A stretch of DNA of 64,000 bases, from assembly GCF_007992435.1 (NCBI RefSeq), contig NZ_BKAG01000007.1:1-64000 (forward strand), given 5' to 3'. A program made the position numbers and the translations under genes. Below the pieces are notes generated by a model. It was given only the letters and a program-made list of their open reading frames with translations. It searched no databases and was not told where the DNA came from. Shown here in pieces: positions 37,612 through 46,544 of this stretch. The DNA is from Prosthecobacter gellanilyticus (GTDB lineage Bacteria; Verrucomicrobiota; Verrucomicrobiia; Verrucomicrobiales; Verrucomicrobiaceae). Each line of letters opens with the position of its first letter. Positions within the stretch are counted from its first letter, which is position 1.

Positions 37612-40600
37612 CTACGGCCCACCTGACGACCTCAGCGAATTCCCGCCTGGCTGCGGCGGACCCTTGGGCTTGGCGGACTGCCAGTCGCCGCTCGCCCGCA
37701 GGCTCTTCTTCTTGTCGTCTCCCGCCTTTGGCTCCTGCTGGAGAGCGGACAGGTCAGACTCGCTGCGATTGCGCTTGAGCGCATCCAGCACCCTTTCCTT
37801 CGGCGGGGCCTGCGGACCACCCTGCTGGTTCGCGCCCACGGCCACTGGCACGTTGGCATTCTGCCCGTTCACCGCGGGAGGAGGATTGTTCTGCGCGGCC
37901 ACCCCAGGAGGTGGCGGGGCAGGATAGTTGGGCGCAGGCGGCAATGGCGCAGGGTAGTTCGGGGGCTGCAGATGGTTCTGCGCCGGAGGCTGCACGGCAG
38001 GAGGCAAGGGGGCGGGATAGTTGGGCGCTTGAAGGTTCGCGCCGTTCCCCACTCCCACATTCACGTTCACCTGGAGGTTCTGAGCCGGCCCGCGGATGTT
38101 CTGCGCCAGCCTCCCAAAGCCCCCACCGCCCACGGATTCCGTGGCTAGATGCAAATCCCGCATCAGGCGGTTGTTGGCATCAAAACGGACCGGCGGAACC
38201 TGATTCTCCATCTCCTGTTTCGTGTCCCGAATCATGTCGGCGATGCTGCCCGGACCATTGGGGGGAGCCGCCGCCACAGCGGCTTGCACCGCGGCCACCT
38301 TCGCCTGTCCGGCCAGCGTGCTGCCTGCGGGCGGACCCGGAACCAGCTTGTCCGTCAGCTTGTTCATGTACTGCTTGCACTCACCGGCCTGCCTGCCCGC
38401 GCTGTTGTAGGTGTCCTTGATCTTCTCCAGTTGGGCGCGCTCGTCGTTGGAGATCTGCGGATTGTTGTCCAGGAAGAACTGCACCTTCGCCGCATTGGCT
38501 GTAGGTTCGGCACTGTTGGTTAGGTGAGTCTTGAGGGCGCTTTCACCCTGCATGGCATTGGCCGCCTGGGCCGGAGTCTGGTCCAGCCCCAGCATGCCGC
38601 CCGGCTCCTTGGCCTCCCATCCGCACATCGCCTTGAAGAAGGCCTGCTGGGACTGCTGCACGTTCTGCGGCTGCGAGGCCCACTGCATGACCGCTCCCAG
38701 GTTCGCAAAGCGCGCCGCACCGGTGCTGGCATCCATCTGGCTCGCTTCGGTGTTCCAGGCGCAAGCCTTGGAATCCATGATCAGCGCCTTCACCATGCCG
38801 CTGGAGTTCGTGTAGTTCAGGTGCCCCTGCAGATAGGTGCTCAGCTCGCCCTGGCGGTCGCCGGAGAGATGCGAGCTGTTGCTGAAGTTGTCGACAGCGC
38901 TGCGCAGGGCCTCGTTCTGCTTCTCTTCCGCACCGAGCGGCAGGTCCAGGCAGAAGCGTGAGTCACCCGCCGTGCAGCCCATGCCGGCCACTTTCAAATC
39001 GGAGTTCCACTTGTTGCTGCTGAAGACGTTCGCGGCCATGGCGTCGTAGCCCTGGTTCAGCAGGATGTCCACGGTGGGGGAGTTGGTTTGAAACTCACTC
39101 ACACCCATGGTGTCACGCCCGTCTCGCTTCTGGCTGACCAGCGTGTAGTCCGTGCCTGGCGCGCAGTAGAGATTGGCCGCCATCGCCTTGCCCAGCATGG
39201 TGCCAGGTGTCACCAGATCCGTGTCATCCCCCATGAAAAGGGACGCGTTGTTGCGCTGCAGCGCCTGGCTGTGGATGAGGTTTCTGGCCGCATTCGCGTC
39301 CAGGTCTTTCCACTCGATGTGGTTGTTCTCGCAGTGGCGGATCACCGGGCCGATCATGTAGGCCATGTTGCGGGCGCCGCCATAGCCCGCGTTCCGGGAC
39401 TGGCTCGCGTCGAATAGTTTGTTAGCGTCATCGCCTGCCAGGCGCTCCACATCCTCCATGGAGAGATGCACGATCTTCAGCCCCTGGTCCACGTGGTCGT
39501 CCATCAGCTTCTGGCACAGGTCCTCGTTCTTCTGCCAGAGCGCGGGATCGTGCACATCGCTTTGATCGATGATGATGATCGGCGTGTTGCCGAGGTTGAA
39601 GTCAGGCACTCCGTTGTCACCTTCCTTGATGAACTCCGCGCTGCGCACCATGTCATTCACCGTGCTCTGCAGCCACGGGCACTGGTTTAGGTCGCGTCCT
39701 GCTGTGGGCAGCACTGGATACACATTTTGAAGCCCGGTCGCATAGTTCTGCTTCTGGTCCATCGCATTCAGATGCCCTTCCATCTGGCGGGTGAACTCCA
39801 TGAAAGCGCGGTGGCTCATCGGCTTCACACTGTCCAGGTTGCCATTGACCGGAGTGCCCGCATTGAAAGGATCTCCCGCAGATGCCAGCGCGCCAAAGCG
39901 CTGCACCACCGGCAGCAGCCTGTCCGGTGTGGCGTTCATGTTCGCGATGCGATTTTCAGTGTCCTGCAGCTTCGCGACAAATCCCTCCAGCTTGGTCTTC
40001 TTGTTCTCCAGACCCTGCAGTGCCGCCTGATTTTCAGGTGTCGCCGCAGCATTCACCTGCCCTCGTGCGTCATTGATCTGCAGGTCCAGCGCAGGCAGCA
40101 GATTGTTTTGGATGTGCTGCCGGTGCGCTGTCATCTTGTTCCCCACTTCCGTGAACCGTGTGGAGATGTTCTGCGCGGATTGCTGATGCCGCTCGTTGGC
40201 TTCAGTCTCCAGCGCATTCTTCAGGGCGTTGATGCTGGTCTGGTTCTCAGGCTTGGCCGCCTCAAATTTGCTCCACTGCTTTGCCTCCGTCTTTTCGATC
40301 GTTTCCCAGAGCGTTGCCAGATCAGGCGCTTCATCCGCACCAGCCACCGCAGACTCCTTGAGAGCCCCGAGCAGCCTCACATCACCCTCGCGCATCGCCC
40401 CCAGGCTGCTGCCGGTGATCTTGAGGAGATTCTGCTGCGGCATGCGCAGAGCCTGGGAAAAGTCGTTGTCACTGAATTTCGGCAGTTCCGCAGCCGTGGC
40501 AAACAAGCGCGCCGTGAACTTGTCACGCGTGTGCGCATCGTTCGCCTCCAGCTTCGGCATGTCGGCACCCTCTTTATGTCCCTTCATCATCTGCGTGCGG

Positions 40601-41331
40601 AAGGCCAGCTTGTCACACACCGCCGCCATGCCCTGCTGGGACACTGCGTTCTGCTCCAGGTGCTTGAGGAAATCCTTCGTGAGCTGGCTTTCCACACCCG
40701 TGGTGTCACGCTCATCCAGTCTCTGCAGCGCTGCCGCCGCATTTACCTGCGGGCGTATGTGCTCCAGCATGTCCCTCGCCATGTCGTTATCTCGTGTGCC
40801 GGCCTCCAGGCGGTTGTAGAGCCGGTTTCCAGAGGCACGATCAGCCTGCAGCAACTGCCGCTGCTGCTCAGGGCTGAGTCCGCTGATGGCTGTCAGCATC
40901 TGGCTGTCTGTCAAAGTCTGGCCCCAGCGCTGCTGCTGGGCCAGCAGAGACTCCAGCACCACGCTGGCCTGGCGCTGCTCCCCCGCCACAGCCGGATCCA
41001 TGCGCAGGCCGGACTTTTGCAGCTGGCCACGCAGCACCCCTGTCATGCGCGCCACCTGCATGTCAGAGCCTTCGCCTGCTAGCAGCACCGCATCCATGTC
41101 CTTGCAGCAGGCATTCACCGCCTTCTCGCGGTCGGACTTGATGAACCGGTTGTGGCGTTCTCCCGTGGCGTATTCCTGGGTGCGCTGATTCCACGCCTGC
41201 CGCTCAGCAGCATCCGGGATCTTCGGCGCATTGGCAGCCGGCGGGCCTGGGGCCGGTGAAAAGGGGGAGCTGGCGTCGTCGTGCTGGCCAGTGAGGGAGG
41301 CAATGATGCGGGCGCGTTGTTCGTCGTTCAT
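37612..41331 (-). CDS. Large effector-like protein with GT-A glycosyltransferase-like core and proline-rich tail
   Basis: 1239 residues, with no signal peptide or membrane segment. Residues 1-~480 are polar and helical. Residues ~575-790 look like a GT-A fold: PIIIIDQSD, then a sugar-transferase-type SRNAGYGGARNMAYMIGP (~643-660) and a DxD-like metal site LFMGDDTDLVTPG (~696-708), followed by a Cys/Asp-rich AGMGCTAGDSRFCLDLP that may hold the catalytic acid. Residues ~1095-1165 are tandem NYPAPLPPA-type repeats, then a basic Ser-rich end. I know of no named family; the glycosyltransferase reading is inference from motifs. The gene is divergent (120 bp) from the VirD4-like ATPase gene. The lack of an export signal with modular architecture fits a substrate of a specialised secretion system or an intracellular enzyme. 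Confidence 0.5.
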   Translation of the reverse strand: MNDEQRARIIASLTGQHDDASSPFSPAPGPPAANAPKIPDAAERQAWNQRTQEYATGERHNRFIKSDREKAVNACCKDMDAVLLAGEGSDMQVARMTGVLRGQLQKSGLRMDPAVAGEQRQASVVLESLLAQQQRWGQTLTDSQMLTAISGLSPEQQRQLLQADRASGNRLYNRLEAGTRDNDMARDMLEHIRPQVNAAAALQRLDERDTTGVESQLTKDFLKHLEQNAVSQQGMAAVCDKLAFRTQMMKGHKEGADMPKLEANDAHTRDKFTARLFATAAELPKFSDNDFSQALRMPQQNLLKITGSSLGAMREGDVRLLGALKESAVAGADEAPDLATLWETIEKTEAKQWSKFEAAKPENQTSINALKNALETEANERHQQSAQNISTRFTEVGNKMTAHRQHIQNNLLPALDLQINDARGQVNAAATPENQAALQGLENKKTKLEGFVAKLQDTENRIANMNATPDRLLPVVQRFGALASAGDPFNAGTPVNGNLDSVKPMSHRAFMEFTRQMEGHLNAMDQKQNYATGLQNVYPVLPTAGRDLNQCPWLQSTVNDMVRSAEFIKEGDNGVPDFNLGNTPIIIIDQSDVHDPALWQKNEDLCQKLMDDHVDQGLKIVHLSMEDVERLAGDDANKLFDASQSRNAGYGGARNMAYMIGPVIRHCENNHIEWKDLDANAARNLIHSQALQRNNASLFMGDDTDLVTPGTMLGKAMAANLYCAPGTDYTLVSQKRDGRDTMGVSEFQTNSPTVDILLNQGYDAMAANVFSSNKWNSDLKVAGMGCTAGDSRFCLDLPLGAEEKQNEALRSAVDNFSNSSHLSGDRQGELSTYLQGHLNYTNSSGMVKALIMDSKACAWNTEASQMDASTGAARFANLGAVMQWASQPQNVQQSQQAFFKAMCGWEAKEPGGMLGLDQTPAQAANAMQGESALKTHLTNSAEPTANAAKVQFFLDNNPQISNDERAQLEKIKDTYNSAGRQAGECKQYMNKLTDKLVPGPPAGSTLAGQAKVAAVQAAVAAAPPNGPGSIADMIRDTKQEMENQVPPVRFDANNRLMRDLHLATESVGGGGFGRLAQNIRGPAQNLQVNVNVGVGNGANLQAPNYPAPLPPAVQPPAQNHLQPPNYPAPLPPAPNYPAPPPPGVAAQNNPPPAVNGQNANVPVAVGANQQGGPQAPPKERVLDALKRNRSESDLSALQQEPKAGDDKKKSLRASGDWQSAKPKGPPQPGGNSLRSSGGP

Positions 41332-41451
41332 GGCGGTCTCTCAGTTACCCCATCGCCGCTCTTTTGTGACAAGCCCGGTCAGTGTGTCACAGAATGCCCG
41401 GACGGGGCTACTTCGGCTGACAGATCACGCCGAATCCGCTCGCCCCGCCTC

Positions 41452-42945
41452 ATGTTCTCCTTTCTCAAATTCCTCACCGCCGCTGGCGTCGCCACCTTTG
41501 GCATCTGGTACATGTTCCAGTATGACAGCATCAATGAGGTCACCGGAGGAGTCGCCTTCATCTGCGTGCTCGGCGCCTTCGTGCTGCTGAAGTGGGACCC
41601 TGACTTCGGCCCCAAAGACTTCATCGTGAAATACAAGCACCTGAAGTGGAAGCCCGGTGAGTTCACGCGTCATTGGTTGATCACCGGAGATACCGGCGTC
41701 GGCAAAACCACCTCCGGTTTCAATCCACTGCTCCACCAGATCAGCATGGCCCGGCCTAACTGGGGCGGCTTGATCCTCGGCGCGAAAGGGGACGAGCACT
41801 TCTTCGCCATGGAGCACTTCACCGGTCACGGCCGCCCGAATGACGTCTGCGTGCTCATGGTGCGCCCGGACCGCAGTGACCGCTCCTGGCAGCCCAAAGA
41901 GCGCTACAACCTCGTCTCCGATCCACGCCTGCCCTACACCACGCACGCGAAGAACCTGGTCGATACCGGCGCATCTCTCACCGAAGGCGAGCAGTCCTCC
42001 TTCTTCAAACCCGCTGCGCAGCAGGCGCTCACGAGTGCGTTTGAATTGCTCGAAACTCTTGGCAAACCCGTGAACGTCCTCCGCGCTTATGAGTTCCTCA
42101 CGGACAAATCCACCATGGAAGAGCTCTTCAACGAGCTTCTCGATGCCGAAAGCACCCCTGAGCGCATCAAGATGGCCAAGTACTTCGATCAGACCTTCCT
42201 CAGCGCCCAGGCCGCCGAACAAAAAGAAGGTTTGGTCGGCACGCTGAAGGTCATGCTCGGCTTCTTCACGCATCCGGACATCGCGGAGATCTTCTGCTCA
42301 GACCTGCCCAATACCATCGACATCACCGATGTGGACAAGGGCCGCGTCTTCTGCACCGCCATGCCGCAGACCTTCCAGACCGAGCGCCGTTACATCAACA
42401 CCTACATCAAGCTGCTCTTCTACACGCATGCCATGATGCGGTTTGATAAACCGAAGTCCGAGCGCAAAACCGAGAACCTCCTCATCGCCCTCATGGATGA
42501 GTTCCAGGCCCTCGCCACTGCCAGTGAGGACGGCATCTCCGACCACAACGTGATCGACCGTCTCCGCGCCGCGAACTGCTGCCTCATCCTCGGCATGCAG
42601 AGTGATGCCTCGCTCTTCCCCGTGCTCGGAAAAGAAACCGCTCAGGTGCTCACGTTGAACTGCCGCTCCCGCATCGCCTTCCGCCAGCCGGATCCTGAAG
42701 GCGCGCAGGCCGTGGCGGAGTTCATCGCCAAGATCGAGAAGAAGAAAAAGTCCCGCAGTTATGGCTTCCTGGGCAAGGACAGCAGCACCACGGTGAACAA
42801 AGAGTGGGACTACGAGGTCCAGCCCGGCGAGCTCATGAAGATGCCAGACGCCACCGCCTGGATCGTCCATCCCAGCAAGGACAAGATCCGCATGCGCATC
42901 CCCGCCATGGATGGCGCCGGCAAGATCCCGGACTGGTGGAAGTGA
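41452..42945 (+). CDS. VirD4/TraD-like coupling ATPase (TraM-recognition/AAA type)
   Basis: 497 residues from the ATG at 41452 (MFSFLKFLTAAGVATFG). Two transmembrane helices (~5-22 and ~32-47) are followed by a cytoplasmic P-loop ATPase: Walker A GDTGVGKT at 79-86, Walker B LLIALMDEFQAL at ~343-354, and a downstream LILGMQSDASL segment typical of type IV coupling proteins, where LxxxTQ/QS-like motifs sense hydrolysis. Coupling proteins recruit substrates to type IV secretion. There is no relaxase and no VirB/Tra channel gene in the window. First gene of a same-strand series with short gaps (53, 30 and 45 bp) through 48203. Confidence 0.8.
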   Translation: MFSFLKFLTAAGVATFGIWYMFQYDSINEVTGGVAFICVLGAFVLLKWDPDFGPKDFIVKYKHLKWKPGEFTRHWLITGDTGVGKTTSGFNPLLHQISMARPNWGGLILGAKGDEHFFAMEHFTGHGRPNDVCVLMVRPDRSDRSWQPKERYNLVSDPRLPYTTHAKNLVDTGASLTEGEQSSFFKPAAQQALTSAFELLETLGKPVNVLRAYEFLTDKSTMEELFNELLDAESTPERIKMAKYFDQTFLSAQAAEQKEGLVGTLKVMLGFFTHPDIAEIFCSDLPNTIDITDVDKGRVFCTAMPQTFQTERRYINTYIKLLFYTHAMMRFDKPKSERKTENLLIALMDEFQALATASEDGISDHNVIDRLRAANCCLILGMQSDASLFPVLGKETAQVLTLNCRSRIAFRQPDPEGAQAVAEFIAKIEKKKKSRSYGFLGKDSSTTVNKEWDYEVQPGELMKMPDATAWIVHPSKDKIRMRIPAMDGAGKIPDWWK

Positions 42946-42998
42946 TGACCTCTCGCTGACCTTCATTGTTTCAAGAAGCCCGCACACCGTTTCACCTC

Positions 42999-45900
42999 AT
43001 GCCCCTCGACGCCGATCAACAAAAGGCCCACGACAACCTGACCAATCTCGCCACTGAATTCAGTGCCGAGGTGGGGAAGTATCAGGACTCCTTTCGTCAG
43101 GCAGAGGTCATCAAGATCTTTGACACACGCGGCAAGGAGCTGGACCTCGGCAAGGTGAGTGATCAGCAGCTCAAGGACATGTTTGATGTCGGGCGGAAGG
43201 TCTCCACGCTCAATGAAGTGGACTCTATCGAGCTCGGTCACAAGCTGGGAAACCTTTACCTGGTGGAGAAGAACATCACCTCCGCCCGTGGTCCGGAGTC
43301 GAAAAAAAACGGCCCTGATGTGCCAGCGAGCCGGGAATACCTCGAGGACGCCGTGGGCACCTGGATGAATGTCCGCAACAATGCCTTCAATCCCCGGGAC
43401 CTGCTGCAGGCAGAGATGAGCATGCGCGACAGCCCCGGCATCGACCTCGGGAACAAAATCCAGACCCTGGAAGAAAGATATTCGGCCCTGAAAAAATCCG
43501 TGCAGGAGCAGTCGGGTGAGCAGTTTAAAGATGCAGGTCTCGAGCAGACCATCTCCACGCTCAAACAGCAGCAGAAAATCTTTGAGTCACAGGCTCACGA
43601 CTTCAAGGTCGCGGGCATGCAGCAAGCGGCCAGGATGGGGGTGGAGTTCGCCGCCCAGCAAGGCTTTGATGCGGATGCTGCGGAGGAAGAAGTCTACATC
43701 GCGTCCCGCATCGACCTCGCGGTCAATCCTGACATCAGCGGCGCCAACATTCGCGGCCTGGATCTGAGCAAAAGTGATCTCTCCAAAATGCGCGTGGATG
43801 CTGAGACACTCAGCCGCGCCAATGGTCTGGACACAGTGAAAGGCGTCGAGCCCAAGCTCCTCGCCGAAGCCCAGGCCATCAAGCCGCATGTGGCCCGTCT
43901 GGATGATCTCAATGAGCGCATGGGCAAGCTGGAAAACAAGGGCGGCGTCATCGCCAACCTGCGGAACATCCGCCACGGCGGTGTCGATGGCGAGCGCAAG
44001 CATCTCGAGAAGGAGATCGAGAAAGCCCAACAAGCATTGCAACAAAGCAAGGCTGGCGTTGCCGCGCAGTTTGCCGTGGAAGAGAACGAGTTCGACCAAA
44101 AGATGACCTATGGCATCGGCGGCGAGCTGAGCGTGCGTCCTGAAACGGCCGAAAGCCTGGCGGCGAAGAAATCCCAGGCCAGCGAGACCTTCAAGGTGGA
44201 CTCCACCCAGGCTCTCGATAACCGCGGCACCACCTTTGCCATCGGCAAGATGGGACTCGGGAACAAGACCGCCGAGCTTCAGCAGGCCCATCAAAACGTT
44301 CGTTCTCAACCCGCGCCTGATCCTGAGGACAAAGATGCCGTCAAGGCAAGGCGTACGGAGATTCAGAAGGCGGATGACGCCGTCGAGGCCTCTGCCGCCA
44401 AAGACGTCAACGTGCTCGGCACCATGGGGCCTCTCTATGGCCGGGAGAACGAGGTCGGAAACGCCTATGGGGGCACCATGGTGCAGGATGCGGCGGCCAA
44501 GAAAGAAGCGCTCGGGGCAGACACCACCACGCTGCTCACCCGCGCCGTGGCCACTTCCACCGTGAACAAGGCGCTCGGCATGGACGCTGTGGCCGAGGAA
44601 AAGTTTGCCATGGATGGCAATGGCCAGGCCTCCACGCTGAGTGTGGCCGTTCCCGGCGCCGCCATCCTCACCCGGCCCACGCGGGAAAATCCGCAGGAGT
44701 CCTTCCTCAAGGCTGACTACAAGGATCCCGCCATTCAGAAAGGCCTCTTCGACCTGGAGGCCCAGGACTACATCACCGGCCAGATTGACCGCCATACGGG
44801 GAACATTTTCGTGGATCCTAACAATAAGGAAGTTCGCGGCATCGACAATGATCTCGCATTCCCGACGGTGAACCGTGAGCAGATGCTCCAGGACGATGCC
44901 GTGGCGGCCAAGGCCGTGGGCACCAAACCCATGTTCATGCACTCGGACACAGCGGACAAGATTGAGGCTCTCAAGCCTGACGATCTGCGCAAAGCTTTGC
45001 AGAGCATTGAAACACCTGGCGGCGTGGCTGGCCTGGAAACCGAGGCCATTGATGGCGCGGTGAACCGCCTCAAGGAACTGCAGGATCATGTCAAGGACCT
45101 AAGGAAGGACGGCCGCGTGGTGGACAAGTTTAACGACGAAACCTTCCGCGTGGCCCGCGAGGCACAGATCAAGGTCACCCCCGGAAACGACCTCTCCAAG
45201 ACGACCGGCCTTCCTCCTCCCGCATCCTATTTGGGGGCTGCCATCGCGGACACGGAGAAGACGCTCGCCATTAACGCGACCAAGCCAGAGCATGAGCAGC
45301 GCAAGGTTCTGGAAAAGACAGACGTGCCCAAACCCCAGGTGGATGCCAAGTTCGCGGCCTACCAAAAAGGAGTGCAAGATGCACGCGCTGATATTGCAGG
45401 GAATCCAGGCCAGCTCCAAGACGCAGGCCTGGCCAAGAACATCACGGACGGCCAGTCGAAGCTCCTGAAGCTGGAGGCTGACCTGCAAACCCATGATCAA
45501 AACATAACGGCTTCCCTGGCGAGGCTGAACCAGTCCAAGTTGAACGGTAATCCCGAGGTCACCGCCGGCCTGGAGGAGATCTTTGACAACGCGCAGAAGG
45601 CGCGTCAGGAGACGCTTCAGGAGCAGAAAGTCGAGCAGCAAAAGCTCAGCGCCGCATTGGATCAGGCTGTGGAGCCCATGAAGCCTCGGATCGCCGCGCA
45701 GGCACGCCTCGCCACGAATCAGCAACAGGTCGCGCAGCCGCAGAATGAAGTGAACGCCGGTGAGATCGAGATCGAGGCCAATGCCAACGATCAGAAGCTG
45801 GAGGCCAGCGGCGAGGTGAAGCTCGAAGCCAGCGGTGACATCCCGCTCACGCAGAGCCAGATAGATGCCATCGAAAACGACTTTGCCAATCTTGAGGAAG

Positions 45901-46514
45901 GTGCTGGCGAGATCGAGCTCGAAGCCTCCGGCGAGCTGGAGATCGAAGGCGAGCAGTCCGGCATCGAGATCAACGAGCTGCCCAACGAGGAGCAGGGGAT
46001 CGAGCCCGAGGCGAATAACCAAAAACAAGACCAGCCCGCCGTTCAGGCTCCCGCCAATGAGGAGGCGCAAGGCCAGGGCCAGGAAGGTGCAGGAAAAAAA
46101 TCCAAGTTCGCCAGCGTGCGTGACTCCATCAAGGGCATCGCCAGCACGGCCAAGTCTGCCGTGGCGCAGAAGCTGGAGAACAAAGGGGCCGAGCAGCCGC
46201 TGCACGAGGTCCCTGCTGAGAAGCAGGCTGAGTACAAAGACCTCCAGAAACAGCTCGGTGATCTGAAGAAGGGCGGGGGAGATGCCATCAAGGCCGCAGG
46301 CCTCCTCGGTCCAGATCCCAAGGCCTACAATGACTTCAAGAACGGCGCGCCCGGCGGTGACAAGCAGACCGAGCCCGAGATCAAAGAGAAGATGGACGCC
46401 CTGAAAAAAGATTTCCCCGGCCTCAAGCAGCTCGACCGCAGCAAGGTCGGCCAGGTCGTCAACACCGCCGTCCGTGACGGCTCCAAATCCGTCGGCGCCA
46501 AGCTCAAAGGCTAG
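42999..46514 (+). CDS. Large effector-like protein with PI3/4-kinase-like catalytic loop
   Basis: 1171 residues from the ATG at 42999; a TTG at 42966 is less likely. No signal peptide or membrane segment. Residues 1-~470 are helical and coiled-coil-rich. A kinase-like region spans ~500-625: TTLLTRAVATSTVNKALG and a small-lobe-like segment, then DYITGQIDRHTGNIFVD with Asp597, His599 and Asn602, and GIDNDLAF with Asp616 and Asp618 in the position of the metal-binding DFG-type motif. The D-R-H-x-x-N loop is the hallmark of PI3/4-kinase-like folds, including some bacterial effectors. Residues ~930-1030 are acidic, with repeated LEASGE-type units. The lysine-rich C-terminus could be a transport signal. 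Kinase activity and substrate are inferred only. Confidence 0.5.
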   Translation: MPLDADQQKAHDNLTNLATEFSAEVGKYQDSFRQAEVIKIFDTRGKELDLGKVSDQQLKDMFDVGRKVSTLNEVDSIELGHKLGNLYLVEKNITSARGPESKKNGPDVPASREYLEDAVGTWMNVRNNAFNPRDLLQAEMSMRDSPGIDLGNKIQTLEERYSALKKSVQEQSGEQFKDAGLEQTISTLKQQQKIFESQAHDFKVAGMQQAARMGVEFAAQQGFDADAAEEEVYIASRIDLAVNPDISGANIRGLDLSKSDLSKMRVDAETLSRANGLDTVKGVEPKLLAEAQAIKPHVARLDDLNERMGKLENKGGVIANLRNIRHGGVDGERKHLEKEIEKAQQALQQSKAGVAAQFAVEENEFDQKMTYGIGGELSVRPETAESLAAKKSQASETFKVDSTQALDNRGTTFAIGKMGLGNKTAELQQAHQNVRSQPAPDPEDKDAVKARRTEIQKADDAVEASAAKDVNVLGTMGPLYGRENEVGNAYGGTMVQDAAAKKEALGADTTTLLTRAVATSTVNKALGMDAVAEEKFAMDGNGQASTLSVAVPGAAILTRPTRENPQESFLKADYKDPAIQKGLFDLEAQDYITGQIDRHTGNIFVDPNNKEVRGIDNDLAFPTVNREQMLQDDAVAAKAVGTKPMFMHSDTADKIEALKPDDLRKALQSIETPGGVAGLETEAIDGAVNRLKELQDHVKDLRKDGRVVDKFNDETFRVAREAQIKVTPGNDLSKTTGLPPPASYLGAAIADTEKTLAINATKPEHEQRKVLEKTDVPKPQVDAKFAAYQKGVQDARADIAGNPGQLQDAGLAKNITDGQSKLLKLEADLQTHDQNITASLARLNQSKLNGNPEVTAGLEEIFDNAQKARQETLQEQKVEQQKLSAALDQAVEPMKPRIAAQARLATNQQQVAQPQNEVNAGEIEIEANANDQKLEASGEVKLEASGDIPLTQSQIDAIENDFANLEEGAGEIELEASGELEIEGEQSGIEINELPNEEQGIEPEANNQKQDQPAVQAPANEEAQGQGQEGAGKKSKFASVRDSIKGIASTAKSAVAQKLENKGAEQPLHEVPAEKQAEYKDLQKQLGDLKKGGGDAIKAAGLLGPDPKAYNDFKNGAPGGDKQTEPEIKEKMDALKKDFPGLKQLDRSKVGQVVNTAVRDGSKSVGAKLKG

Positions 46515-46544
46515 CGCTCCCCAACCTCAATCTGATTTTCCCTT

